A DNA stretch of 32,416 bases, from NCBI GenBank assembly GCA_015680685.1, contig MNCI01029043.1:62850-95265 (forward strand), given 5' to 3'. Positions 21,661 through 31,709 of this stretch are shown here, piece by piece. The stretch is from Gnetum montanum. Taxonomy: Eukaryota; Streptophyta; Gnetopsida; Gnetales; Gnetaceae. The number at the start of each line of letters is the position of its first letter. The first letter of the stretch is position 1. A program made the translations under genes and the position numbers. The notes under the pieces were generated by a model. The model searched no databases and had not been told where the DNA came from. It saw only the letters and a list, made by a program, of their open reading frames with translations.

Positions 21661-22290
21661 TAAAGATGTTCGGTCATTTCTTGGATACACTAGCTACTAT
21701 CGATGATTCATAGAGAATTTCTTTAAGATCACAAAACCAATGGTAGATCTTACAAAGAAAGATGCACCTTTCATCTGGACCAAGGAATGTGAACATGCAT
21801 TCCAATAGTTAAAAGAGAAACTCATAGAAATACCAATCCTATAAGCACTAAACTAGTCAGACCCTTCCACATTATGACAAATGCATCTAACTATGCCTTG
21901 GAAGTGGTGCTCATGTAGATGGATGATAAGAAATGCCCATACTACATCCACTGCATGAGTCGAAGCATTGTGGGAGCATAATTAAATTACACCACCATTG
22001 AAGAAGAACTAATTGTAGTGGTGTACGCTCTGGAAAAGTTCAAGCACTATGTGCTTTGCTACAAAGTATTTATGCACATGGACCATAGTGTAATCCACTT
22101 CCTCATAAACAAGCCAATGGTGAGCTCTCATGTCATACTATGGCTTGTGATTTTGCAGGAATTCAATCTCACGATGGTAGATAAAAAAGGAACCAAGAAT
22201 GTGGTCACTGACCACCTGTCTCACTTAAAAAGGGATAGTAAAGAGGAGGAGAGCTTGCTCTTTGATTAGTTTCTAGATGAACTCCTATTT
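21640..22290 (+). pseudogene. E3 RNase H (broken)
   Basis: A connection region (LGYTSYYR-type, about 21680) leads to the first catalytic position, which is Asn in TNASNYALE (21880-21882), a G-to-A change from Asp. The Glu is present in EEELIVVVYALEKFKHY, and the third acidic residue is present in HMDHSV (about 22080). The domain ends with VDKKGTKNVVTDHLSHL, and 22018-22269 is fully open. Compared with E2, a different catalytic residue has been lost. Confidence 0.8.
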
Positions 22291-22439
22291 ATAGGAGTAA
22301 TAAATGAACAAATGCCTATAGAAATAACATGGTACAATGGCATCCTCATCTATCTTCTCACTCAAAAGATTCCATAAGATCATGACTTTAGAAAGAAGCA
22401 AAAATTTCTTCATTAGGCCAAGTATTTCATGGAAACCAA

Positions 22440-23590
22440 TAGATATCTCTACAAGGTGTTCGCCAATGGTCTAATTTATTAGTATGTCCTTGATAAAGAC
22501 CAACTGGTCATTCTCTAAGATACTCATGAAGGGCCTTGTGGAGACCACTATGTAGGGAGACACACGACCATAAAAATCTTGATGGCAAGATACTATTGGC
22601 CTACTATCTTTAGGGATTCCTACCAATTTATTTGATCTTATGAATGTTGTCAATGAGATGGGGGGATGACTACTTACATGGAAGATCCTCAATAGTGGAT
22701 TCAACCATTAGAACCTTTTTGACATATGGCTCATTGAATTCATGGATCCTATCACACCCATGTTCAATGAAAAGGCATATATTATTGTAGCAGTTTACTA
22801 TTACACAAAATGGGTAAAAGTAGCAATCATGATTGATTGTACATCATCCATTGCTGTTAAATTTATACAACAAAATATTGTAAATAGGTTTGGAATGCCA
22901 TGTTCACTAATTTCTAACAGTGGAACTCATTTCACAGGTGCCACTTTTAGAAAGTTAATGTAATTCTTGGGGGTTGAACATAAATTAACAATGCCCTACC
23001 ATCCCCAAGCCAATGGTCAAGCAGAGGTAACCAACTAGGATATCATAAAAATACTAACATGAACTATTACCAAATATAGGAAATATTGGAGTACAAAACT
23101 TAATGATGCCCTCAGGGCTTACCATTCAACATGGAAACTTTCTATTAGTTACTCTCCCTATGAGTTGGTGTACAGAAAACTTCAAATGCTCCTGATTCAA
23201 TTTGAGCTTTGTACACTCTCAACAACTTGTGATATGAGTCTTGACCTAAGTCTAAAATAGAAAGAAAGATTGATCAACCTGAATGTGCTAGATGAAAATT
23301 GATTAGTGGCCCTATCTTTGAATGAGGTGCATAAGGCATTTAGCAAGCAACGTCATGACCTCAAAATTAGGAAAGTAAAAATTCAACTAGGAGATAAGGT
23401 TCTCTATTGGAATCCCACACATGTACCTTAGAAGGGAAAACTCCAAACATTATGGGAGGGACCTTATATAATTGATTAAACCTTTTTCTTTGGGACCATG
23501 TTGATCTACAAGCTTGATAGCCCAAATAAAAAGTAGTTAGTTAACATCCAACAAGTAAACCATTTCCTAGAGCCAAGATAGGCCAGTGCA
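22440..23590 (+). pseudogene. E3 integrase (broken)
   Basis: The HHCC zinc domain at about 22500-22660 keeps both His (THEGPCGDHY) but the first Cys of the pair has become Tyr (YECCQ). In the core (from about 22725), the first catalytic Asp reads Glu (LIEFMDP) and the second reads Asn (LISNSGTHF, about 22908-22935), while the Glu is kept in NGQAEVTN (about 23010). An open block lies at 22742-22963. The C-terminal region with GDKVLYWN (about 23392) and a WEGPYIID block (about 23455) follows. Pol ends near 23590. Confidence 0.85.
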
Positions 23591-23650
23591 ATTACTACCT
23601 TGATAGATGGATAATCATGTTCCATTTTTTGGATCTCCTCCTTTCAACTC

Positions 23651-23667
23651 AGTCATGGGGGAGATGG
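23651..23667 (+). promoter_or_regulatory. internal PPT-like tract, E3
   Basis: The sequence agtcatgggggagatgg shares agtcatgg-gg with the E1 PPT (agtcatggaggta) and sits at the same place as the E2 copy. It may be a second plus-strand primer; this is an inference. Confidence 0.4.
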
Positions 23668-24280
23668 CCATAGATGCTAACAATCCATATGGCTTCTTAG
23701 TTTTTCTACCTTTTTGTTTTCCATGTTTTTTTTTGATTTTTAGGTTTTTTCTAATTTTACACCATCATTAGTACCTTTGAGCCTTTCTTGATTATTTTAT
23801 ACTTTCTTATATATTTTACTTTGTTTTGTTTTATTCAAAGTGTGATATTTCCTCATTTTTGCTAATAAAATTACTTTATTTCCATAGGACACAGTGCCAC
23901 TATTGTTGTTTACTAATGATGGTTTGTGCTTAATGTTGTGTTTGTCAATGTCTAGTTTATATTTTTGAATTTTAATGTCTGATGACTTGGCATGATTTAT
24001 TTTTCATGGAATAGGTAGTGAGTCAATGTCATCCACCCATCCAATAAACTCTATGATTTTCCTTGTTTTGGAAATTTAAGGTCCCTTCCATTAAATTTTT
24101 TTTTAATTAATTGGTGACCTTGGTAGTTTTGGAATTAGGAAGGATTCAAAGGTTATTAAAGGATGTGACTTCAAGGGGACTTAATACTCTTTATAATCTT
24201 CTACTTGCTTGAGTTCTTGAGTGTTTTTCATGGACTTCTTACCATTCTATTTGAACCACTAATAGGAAGTCGAATAAGTC

Positions 24281-24450
24281 TTTGCATGGTGTTGTTTCCA
24301 TAAAAATAAAATAAAATAAAGAAAGAAAGATGGAAATTCAAAGCACATCCCTTAGATACAATAAAAAAATAAGTCCTTTCATGGTGTGGTTCCCATTTCA
24401 CAAAAGAAAAAAAAATGATGGAAATTTAAAGCACACCCCTTGGATTAATA
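24281..24450 (+). repeat. tandem duplication of the conserved hairpin, E3
   Basis: Two units of about 90 bp (about 24275-24365 and 24369-24455) each carry an arm with ggtgt-g-ttccat, an A-rich loop, and an arm with atggaaatt(c/t)aaagcaca, then a ttagatacaataa/ttggattaataa tail. E1 and E2 have only one unit, so the duplication is specific to E3 or its recent ancestors. Confidence 0.65.
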
Positions 24451-25264
24451 AATAGGCTACAAGCATTGGTTATGGGACTAGAAAGATATGCACCTATGCT
24501 TGAAAGTCCCCTGTAACTAAGGTCCTCTCTCACTTCCTACTTCTCTCTTTTTTTCTCCTTATGGAATAGTGGTTGTCTTGTGGAAGCACTCTCATGTCTC
24601 GTGTGGGTGCATTGATCTTAGGGTGGTGATGTTAAGTCACTAAAAGTGGATGGTTTTGGTTTGGACTAAGGATGGATCTTCTTAGGTCATTTTTAAAGAC
24701 AAATTCCATAATGGACTTCTTATGACATCAATTTAGAATTCTATTTCACCTTCTCTATCATCCATACATACTTCCATAACTCACCTCACTGTTGGGTTCG
24801 ATGTTATGCTCTATGTATTGGTTTGATGTGTTTGAATTCTTAGATAGATTTTTTTTGGTTGGTCCTTAACTTTTCATGATCATTAATTGACTGTGGGCCC
24901 CACAAACTCCTTAGTTGAGGTTATGCAAGGGCAACAAAGACATGAGACTTCTATGGGGAGGATCCACTTGCATAGCTCTTGGCTTGATTAGTTAAGGATC
25001 ATTACCTTTGACATTGCCACAATCCTATATTTTGCATATTCCATTATGTATTTCGCTTAGTACTCCTTAACCTTTTATTTCATTCATTTTCCAAATCATT
25101 TCTTCTCCATTTTTTTTCAAATTTATGAGCTCCAACATCCTCTTCTCATGTTTTCATATTGTTCTTGGTCTTTTGAGCTTTCATTTGATCCTAATTTCAT
25201 TCAAAAAATCTTTATATTTTGCAAGTTTGACCAAAGTCAATGATCGCCTATGGTGGTCAACAGT

Positions 25265-25342
25265 TGCATTGATGAGGCCTCGTTGATGCAGCTAATCACA
25301 TTGATGAGGCCTCATTGATGCATCACAAAAATACTATATATA
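25265..25342 (+). promoter_or_regulatory. internal LTR-like promoter for ORF3, E3
   Basis: Two dyads centred on the perfect hexamer AGGCCT lie at 25265-25290 and 25299-25320. Each departs from perfect symmetry only by C-to-T or G-to-A changes. TATATATA follows at 25335-25342. The same gatgaggc dyad words occur in the U3 of the E3 3' LTR (28925-28990). The arrangement of dyads, then TATA, then leader, then splice donor matches E2. This is a strong candidate for a separate promoter for the third ORF. Confidence 0.62.
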
Positions 25343-25489
25343 CCATTGTGCACTTAGAAATGTTTGTCATTTGCTTCAGAACACATAGGGAGTTTTTGCA
25401 ATTTTTCAGAGCCCAAAACCTTCTAGAGCCCTTAACTTCTTAACTGTTTGTTCAAATCATTCTGTTCTTTGACCTTGGAATTACTGGAG

Positions 25490-25798
25490 GTAAGATCTTT
25501 ATCATGGGGGCTGCAAATCTAAAGGTTTTTGATGAAATTTTTTGAAAATTTTTCTAACTTCCCTAAAGGATTAATAACCTTAACAATATACAAACATCAA
25601 TTTTTTTGGAAGTTAACCCTTTCAACAACCTCTGGGATGAATTATTGAAAATAACATATAAATAAAATAATAATTAAAATAATTAAATCATCCATAATCA
25701 CAACTTAGCCAAGTGTAATTATCCTTAAGAGATATAGGTATCCCAATTGCTTCATGTTACACAGTGATTACTAACCCATGGTCACATTGTGTTTACAG
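25490..25798 (+). other. E3 ORF3 leader intron (309 bp)
   Basis: The donor CTGGAG|GTAAGA is near-consensus and lies 155 bp after the start of the TATA. The acceptor TGTGTTTACAG ends at 25798. The intron is AT-rich with a tcatggggg block just inside the donor, as in E1 and E2. The ORF3 frame opens at the acceptor. Confidence 0.65.
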
Positions 25799-28680
25799 TT
25801 GGCACCAAAACCAAAATGCCTGCAGGAAAAAGAACCCTCTCAACCAAGGGAGAAGCAGCCCAAAGCTAGAAGGGGCCAAAAAGAACAAGCCCAAGAACCA
25901 CCAAAGGTAACCCATGCAATGGGACCTCTTTGTGAGGAGCCTGAAGTGGAATTTGTTCGATAGATTCTAGAAGAAGAAGTGTCCACTGGGTAATCACAAT
26001 AAGGAGAAGTGCTAGGACTCATGCCAAGGCTTGAAGTCACTTTGACTCAAGCTTGCCTTGACATCATTAGATCCCAAGAGATTCAACGATTAGTTTTTCA
26101 AGAAATGAACTTTGGACCATTTTTAGAAAAAGCTTTAGCGGAAGTTAAAACGCAAATGCAAACCTCTCCCATGTGGCTAGTCATTACATCTAGTGGGAAA
26201 TGGTACATGGGAGAGACATATCTCTTCTAGAATAATTGAAGGCCAGTCTCCATATTCAAGATCAAGGATATTCAAGTATCCTACTCAGCCAAAGCTATTG
26301 TGTAGGCACTAGGGTTGCTGACATTGGAACACAGTTGGTAAAGCTATGAACAAAAGGTGATCTTGAGGCCAAGAAGGAGTGGAGTTAGCAGTGCTATGGG
26401 GTTGACCGTAAGGAGTACAACATGCTCACATTGGTAGAGCATATCTATTTCAAAATTGTAGCCTATCACATTAATCCAACGATGAGGCCTCACAAGGTGA
26501 CTACTTTTTCTGCCCAAGCATGCATCACTCTAAGTGGAAAATTTCTTGTGAACCTTTCAAAACTCATCTACTTGGAAATTGAGAAGCATTTCAAAGAAAA
26601 TGAAAGTGAAAGGAAAACCTTTCCCTTTCTATGCCTCATTCAAAAAATTTGCAAAAGGGCAAGAATTGTCCACTATTCCAACAACATAATCAGGCATGCT
26701 CCTTTGGCCTCATGGTCCATGATTATGAAAGACAAGACACCAGAAATAACACAAGAAGAGGAGCAACTGCCACCACCACCACCCAGTTAAGAAAGAATGT
26801 TGGAAGTTCACATAACCATTGAGCGCCTACGCAAAATCAGAGAACAACTCTTGAGCAAGCAAGAGCAATGTGTAAGGATAAGTGGTGTAGCTCCATTTGT
26901 GCATTGACTAGCAATGAGTCACCTTAATGATGTGGCTCAAACAATTAGTCAAACTAATAGAGGTGGGCCAATATTCTCTATCCAACAAACATAGTTTCCT
27001 GCAAGGTTGGATCATAATGCTTGAGAGTTGATAATGTCCTTATCATAAGACCATTTATTCCAAGAAATGTCTGGGAATGCCACCATCTTCTTGATGTGAT
27101 TGGAGGAAGGTGAAGGGGCAATTTTCTTGGTGATGTAGCACCAAGGGTAGTAGATGGTGATTGAAGTGGTTGTTGATCATATAGCTACAGCACTCAATGC
27201 ACCTGTGGGGTCTATACAAGAAGTATCTACACATCTAGATGTGCAAATGTTCATGGGCATGGTCAGTGAGATGCAATCCAACATGAGGAATTTTTGGATC
27301 AACTAGTGGGGATTGCACAACTGATTTTGAATATCTTTGAATTTTTGGAAAACATCACTGTAACCTAGTTGGAGTTGCTAGACATAAGGGGCAAGTGCAC
27401 TAGTTTAGAGCGGCAACTTGAAATGGTTCAAGCACGAAATCAATGCTTGGCTACAGAGGTTGCCAAATTATGTGCCTACCTTGTTGATCCTGCAATCCTT
27501 AGCCCAACAATAATTAGAGATGAAGCTTTCCAACAGCTTTAAGAATGATTTAGGAAGGCTGAGGAGGAGGCAGTAATGGCCATCTTTAACTAGTCCATAG
27601 CATAGGTAAAGACATATTCAATTTAGAAGGACTTGGCTCAGATGCATCAGGGGAATGAGGCTCTGACCACACAGGATCATCACTTGCGTAATGTTGATAC
27701 CCATAAGGAGCAAATGCAAGAATTTATTCATCAATAGCAGGGATAGCTTGCTATGTTGAACACTAAGTTAAGGAGATTGGCCTTCGAGAATTGAAATTTA
27801 TCAATGAAGGAAGTTTGTGCCTAGTTCCAGAAGTTTGCTACCAAAATTGCCACTTGGAAGAAAGAAGCCTTAAAGTTTGAAAAAGTTAAAGATCACTATA
27901 GAGATCAAGTTGGCCTATAGAAGGAAGTCAACAAGTAGCGCATCCAAATGGTAAAGGTAAAAATAAATGAAGCCCTCTAGCAACTCCAATAAGGGAAAGA
28001 CGTTTGGTAGCCCATCATTAATGGGATTGATGCCTACAATAAACTAGAGATCTACCTAAAGGAGTTGTAAATAAAAGAAATGATAGAGTACATGGAGTTG
28101 GCTAATCTTCACTATGTGAACCTGGCTATGCTGACTATCAAACGATTGCATTTAGAGTTGGAGAAACAAGTGACTAGCTCGTATTTTCTATACAAGGTAG
28201 AGTTCAAGCATCATCAAGGGACCAAGTAGAAGCTTGATACTGCAAACATTGAACTTGAAGTTCTTAGAGCACAATTCATAGATCGATGATCAATTACTGA
28301 GAACCTAGTCAAAAGGATGAATGACTACTAGGAGCTAAAGGATATAGTCAAAGCATTTGACATTAAATGCAAGTAATTCACTACCTAGTTTATCAATGTA
28401 AAGGAGTTATTTTTAGCAATCCCATGTCCTTGGGATGTGCCCATTCCAACTGCCATTGACAAAGCTACATGGACGATGCATGATCCTAGGAGTAAGAAGG
28501 AGAAAATGAAAGCACTGCTAGATGCTTTCTACCTCCTACTAGAGGTTGCAACAACAACATGACAATCACAACCACCTTGACCATCACACATGCATGAAGT
28601 TAGAGAAGGTCCCTCAGAACCTCAGGAGCCACCACCACCTAGGACTATCTAATCTTCTCCACCAAACTTTACCACATTAA
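25799..28680 (+). pseudogene. E3 ORF3: plant-transposon domain plus coiled-coil protein (broken)
   Basis: About 960 codons. A basic, Pro/Gln/Lys-rich start (25799-25963) is followed by EVEFVR, then LEVTLTQACLD, NFGPFLEKALAEV and GETYLF (26009-26230). Positions 26422-26790 are open and hold VAYHINPTMRPHKVTT, LEIEKHFKENESERKTF and LIQKICKRA, ending in a PPPPPS hinge. This part resembles the domain called putative plant transposon protein. From about 26800 to 28400 the sequence is rich in Leu, Lys, Glu and Gln with heptad-like spacing (for example LELEKQVTSSY, NDY-ELKDIVKAFDIKCK). The tail is Pro-rich (EPQEPPPP). No membrane segment is seen. E2 conserves order and spacing throughout. The function is unknown. 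Confidence 0.7.
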
Positions 28681-28884
28681 GGAACGTGTTGTTCTATTTT
28701 GAAGAGCCATGTCATGGTGTTCAATTTTATTTCTTGAACACTACCATTTTTGTAATGTGTTGATCCTTATAGTTGGGCACTCCATTTTTTTTCAAGTGAG
28801 TCAGTTTGTTTTGTTTGTGAAAGGTCAGTCAATAATACCATACATTCCCAATTTTGTAAAGAACTCAAGGATGAGTTTTCATTT

Positions 28885-28897
28885 AGTTGAGGGGGTA
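28885..28897 (+). promoter_or_regulatory. polypurine tract, E3
   Basis: The sequence agttgagggggta is immediately followed by the 3' LTR TGATGAG. The upstream block aaggatgagttttcattt is shared with E1 almost base for base. Confidence 0.85.
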
Positions 28898-29761
28898 TGA
28901 TGAGTTGTAGTTTTTTTTGCTATGTTGATGAGGCTTTGTCAATTGGGCCTTATTAATGAGGCTTCGTTGATGCATCATATCATGCATCAACGGGGCCCCA
29001 TTAATGTAGTGTCTATTTTCCTATATAAATATGCGCTCATAGCCATGTTTATGAAGTTCTTTGTTCAATAGAGTAGTTGAACTCTTGCATTTTTATTCTG
29101 TAATCTTAGAAAATAGTTAGTGAGTGCTTACAATGTGAATCTGAGTTAGTTGTATGGTGTCCTATTTGAGTGGCAATGTACCCAGACACATTCCATGAAT
29201 GACAATAAGATCGAGATAGATTCTTATTCATTGTAGCACTTTGACTTAGATTAAATTTACTTTTAATGCAATTTATATTCTATGTACTTAGTTAATATTT
29301 ATGTTTCCATGCATGTTAATGATTTGGTGGAATGAGTGTGACTAGTTTTGAGCATAAACATGCATTCACTTGGTAATCCCAACAACATTATTGCATAGTT
29401 CTTGGTAATCCTAGTAGTGGATACATGGGTTTAGGATGTGTATTACAAGCTGGGAATAGATACTTATTTCCCATAGGCTAGTCTAGACTTTATATTTATG
29501 TTGTTAATTAGATTAAGTAATTTATTCCTTTATTATCATTAGGAAAAGCATAAGGCTAAAAAAACATCAATTATCATATGCCTCTAGACTAAATCATACG
29601 TGACAAAGCTACCATTAGTCCAAGTGAAAAGATAGCAAATTGCGATCAAGGCATAATAATCTAGATGCCACAACTAGTCCCATCCATGGAATTTGACTGG
29701 ATCATGTATGAAAGCTTTTGGTTTGTATGGTTGGGCATAGGGGCTACCTCACCACTCATCA
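28898..29761 (+). repeat. E3 3' LTR (864 bp)
   Basis: It starts TGATGAG and ends CTCATCA. U3 holds a perfect 10-bp inverted repeat with a 6-bp loop (28966-28975 and 28982-28991) and gatgaggc/aatgaggc repeats. The TATA box is TATATAAAT at 29022. It is 41 bp longer than the 5' LTR, mainly from dyad repeats missing on the 5' side. Confidence 0.95.
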
Positions 29762-29766
29762 GATAG
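29762..29766 (+). repeat. 5-bp target duplication of E3, right copy
   Basis: GATAG repeats the left copy at 16566-16570; E4 gag continues directly after it. Confidence 0.95.
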
Positions 29767-30440
29767 TCAACATAGAAATGAAAGAAGGCATAATAAGTAG
29801 CATAGGAAAAAACATAATCATGACAAGGATCATGGTGAATGAGGTGATTATGATGAACCTTTCTTAGAAACCATGGATATGATTAACATTACAAACATTA
29901 TGTATATTCCCACCAAGTATCAATAAGATAGCTATGCCTAATAACTTAACATGAATAACATTTTCAAATTCAAGTGAGGCTATAATGTTGATTTAGAACA
30001 TTATGTGAAAGTCTTTCATGATCCTTATATCTTGTAGAACATCAAGAATAACTCATAGAATCTTAAACTATTTTCTAGGATACTAGTCAAAGAAGCAAAG
30101 AGCTTGCACCAATCCTTAGAACCAAAATCTATCATAAGATAAAGTATGATGTTGGAGTTATTCAATGACAAATATGAAATGTACTCTAAACTATCTAGCT
30201 TGAGGAAAAAAATTAAAGGATAAAATTAGAGAATGAATGAATCCCTTGATGTAGCTTGGACAAATGCTAATACTTATTGCATAGGTATCTAGACCATGAT
30301 TTTTCTCAAATGAAGTACTTGAGGCATATCATAGGTGAACTATGAAATAAAACTAGGAAGACTCTTAAGATTCATGTCCAAAAGAAACTTTGAAAAATAA
30401 GGACTCTTTAGATTCAAAGGTTGATTGATTAGGTTGAAAT
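29767..30440 (+). pseudogene. gag: E4 gag, 3' part (broken)
   Basis: It resumes in the charged linker (HNHDKDHGE-type, about 29810-29840), then YDEPFLET (about 29848), matching DDDEPLLVT of E3 and NYDEPLLTI of E2. The capsid-like region follows with LELFNDKYEMYSKLSSLRKK (about 30150-30210). It stops aligning near 30440, where E3 would continue to the YEHPK segment and protease. Confidence 0.72.
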
Positions 30441-30457
30441 AGAGGAATCATAAATAT

Positions 30458-30543
30458 CAACCATAATGCAGGTTAAATTCAAAGCTAAAGCATGTTAAAG
30501 CAACCATAATGCAGGTTAAATTCAAACCTAAAGCAGATTAAAA
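30458..30543 (+). repeat. 43-bp tandem duplication at the E4 deletion junction
   Basis: Units 30458-30500 and 30501-30543 both start caaccataatgcaggttaaa. They lie exactly where gag jumps to RT, so about 2 kb (gag tail, protease, linker) present in E2 and E3 is missing. A duplication at a deletion point suggests slippage or microhomology repair; that is an inference. Confidence 0.7.
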
Positions 30544-30544
30544 A

Positions 30545-30833
30545 ATTTTTGAAGGTTGAATTCATCTATATTGGTCTTGATAGTAAGTGGGTAAGTCCAC
30601 TAGTAATTATGCTAAAGAAATGGAGTCATTGCAAGATCTACATTGATTTTAAACTATTAAACATAGCAAACTTTAAGGATTATTTTTTATTGACATTCAT
30701 TCATTAAGTACTAGATACTATAGTAGGATGCAAATATTATAGCTTCTTAGATGATTAGAGTGATTATAACCAAATTTAGATTGCACTTGAAAACCAATCC
30801 AAACGAATCTCCATAAGTCCTTAGAGAACTTTG
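30545..30833 (+). pseudogene. E4 reverse transcriptase fragment
   Basis: It reads DSKWVSPLVIMLKK (about 30578-30620), then FKLLN, a YYSFLDD block (about 30735-30755) and YNQI-IALENQS, then SP-RT, and is cut at 30833 by the TGTAACATCCC insert. It matches E3 up to about 21325. The catalytic DD region is missing. Confidence 0.78.
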
Positions 30834-31709
30834 TGTAACATCCCACTAACCAAGCTTAGGCTAGAAAGAATTTACATTAAAAAATTAAAAATATACAAAT
30901 AAAAATAAAAATGTAGCTTAAGAAAAACACCAGATGCCAAGAAAATATAATAAGCAAAGTAGTAGACATCTAGAAAATACATGCATCAAGGTAGAGAAAT
31001 GTAAGAGTAAGACAAATAAAAATCTAAAATATAGTGACAATAGCTTCATGCCTAAAAAACCCTAACCTATCAACTAATAATATAGTTTGAAATCCTATTT
31101 CCAAAGCCAAAAATAATAGTAACAGGATATTAGTAAGTATAGTAGAATAAGTATAAAGATATATTAAGATAATAAAACATCAAAAAGGCATTGGGCTCTT
31201 TGAATGATAAAACTACTTAATAAAAAAAACTAAAAATATTTGATGTTGCAAAAATAGAAATTTGTAACAAAGTTAAACCCACATCAAAGATAAGAAAATA
31301 AAAATTTTTATAGTCAAATGGGAACATTACATAGTAGAAAAATCCCAATTGAACATTACAACTTAGAAGAAAAGCATACAACTACTAACTTAATGACTAA
31401 ACTAGAAATGCATTAAAATAGAATTCTAATCATTATCTTCTGCATCTAACTCCTCTTTCTTGTAACTAACTAAATCACTTGCAAGACATAAATACATAAG
31501 GAAAATTTTTCCTAAGACTAAGTACTAAAAAAAACTATAAATACTCCCATAAGGGTTTTATTTTGATGCATTAGGTATCTAGATAGTCATGCATAAGGGT
31601 AGTTGCATGCAAAGAGTTATTACCAAAACATATAAACATGCCAAATAGTAAATAAGAAAAAACCAAAATTAATTGATAATTTGTTGAAATAAATAAAAGA
31701 TTATACCAT
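30834..31709. mobile_element. X: unrelated insertion, possible LTR fragment
   Basis: The E4 RT sequence stops at 30833 and the new sequence begins TGTAACATCCCACTAACC, a start resembling LTRs of other plant gypsy lineages such as Tekay/Del. It is AT-rich and has no ORF. A ctataaatactccc TATA-like site occurs near 31533. It ends at 31709, where E5 begins, so its true right end is not seen. If it is an LTR, the target duplication should be ctttg (30829-30833). Family and orientation are uncertain. Confidence 0.45.

Larger units (their letters stand above)
23600..25260 (+). other. E3 post-pol non-coding region
   Basis: About 1.65 kb without a credible ORF. It opens with the PPT-like tract (23651-23667), then T-rich sequence, a gtagtgagtcaatgtcatccaccc block (24015) matching E1 215 and E2 9752, two tandem copies of the conserved hairpin (24289-24437), a ctaactaagg block (24513) and a ggatccacttgcat block (24960) matching E2 10598. 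Confidence 0.65.
16571..29761 (+). mobile_element. E3: full-length 13.2-kb Athila-like retrotransposon
   Basis: This is a complete structure with matching LTRs, perfect TSD, PBS, gag, protease, RT, RNase H, integrase, post-pol non-coding region, internal promoter, leader intron, ORF3 and PPT. Total length is 13,191 bp. The LTRs differ by about 10-12% by eye outside an indel of about 48 bp in U3, mainly by transitions. All coding regions carry stops. It is the best-preserved copy in the window and the reference for reading the others. Confidence 0.95.
15396..30833 (+). mobile_element. E4: oldest host element, split by E3 and truncated
   Basis: The visible parts are the tail of the 5' LTR (15396-15654), PBS (15656), first half of gag (15786-16570), second half of gag (29767-30440) and part of RT (30545-30833). 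E2 lies in its 5' LTR, E3 in its gag, and X breaks its RT. It carries an internal deletion between gag and RT. It is almost free of CpG. Its PBS, gag and RT are related to those of E2 and E3, so it is an older member of the same lineage. Confidence 0.8.

Noticed and set aside
25799-28680. ORF3 as a retroviral envelope
   Set aside because: No signal peptide, furin-like site or membrane anchor is visible in either E2 or E3; the content is hydrophilic and helical.
31688-31709. tggtat next to the E5 LTR end read on the minus strand as an initiator-Met PBS
   Set aside because: Only six bases fit and the rest does not. The family uses a tRNA-Asp-type PBS, so this is target DNA outside a 3' or solo LTR.
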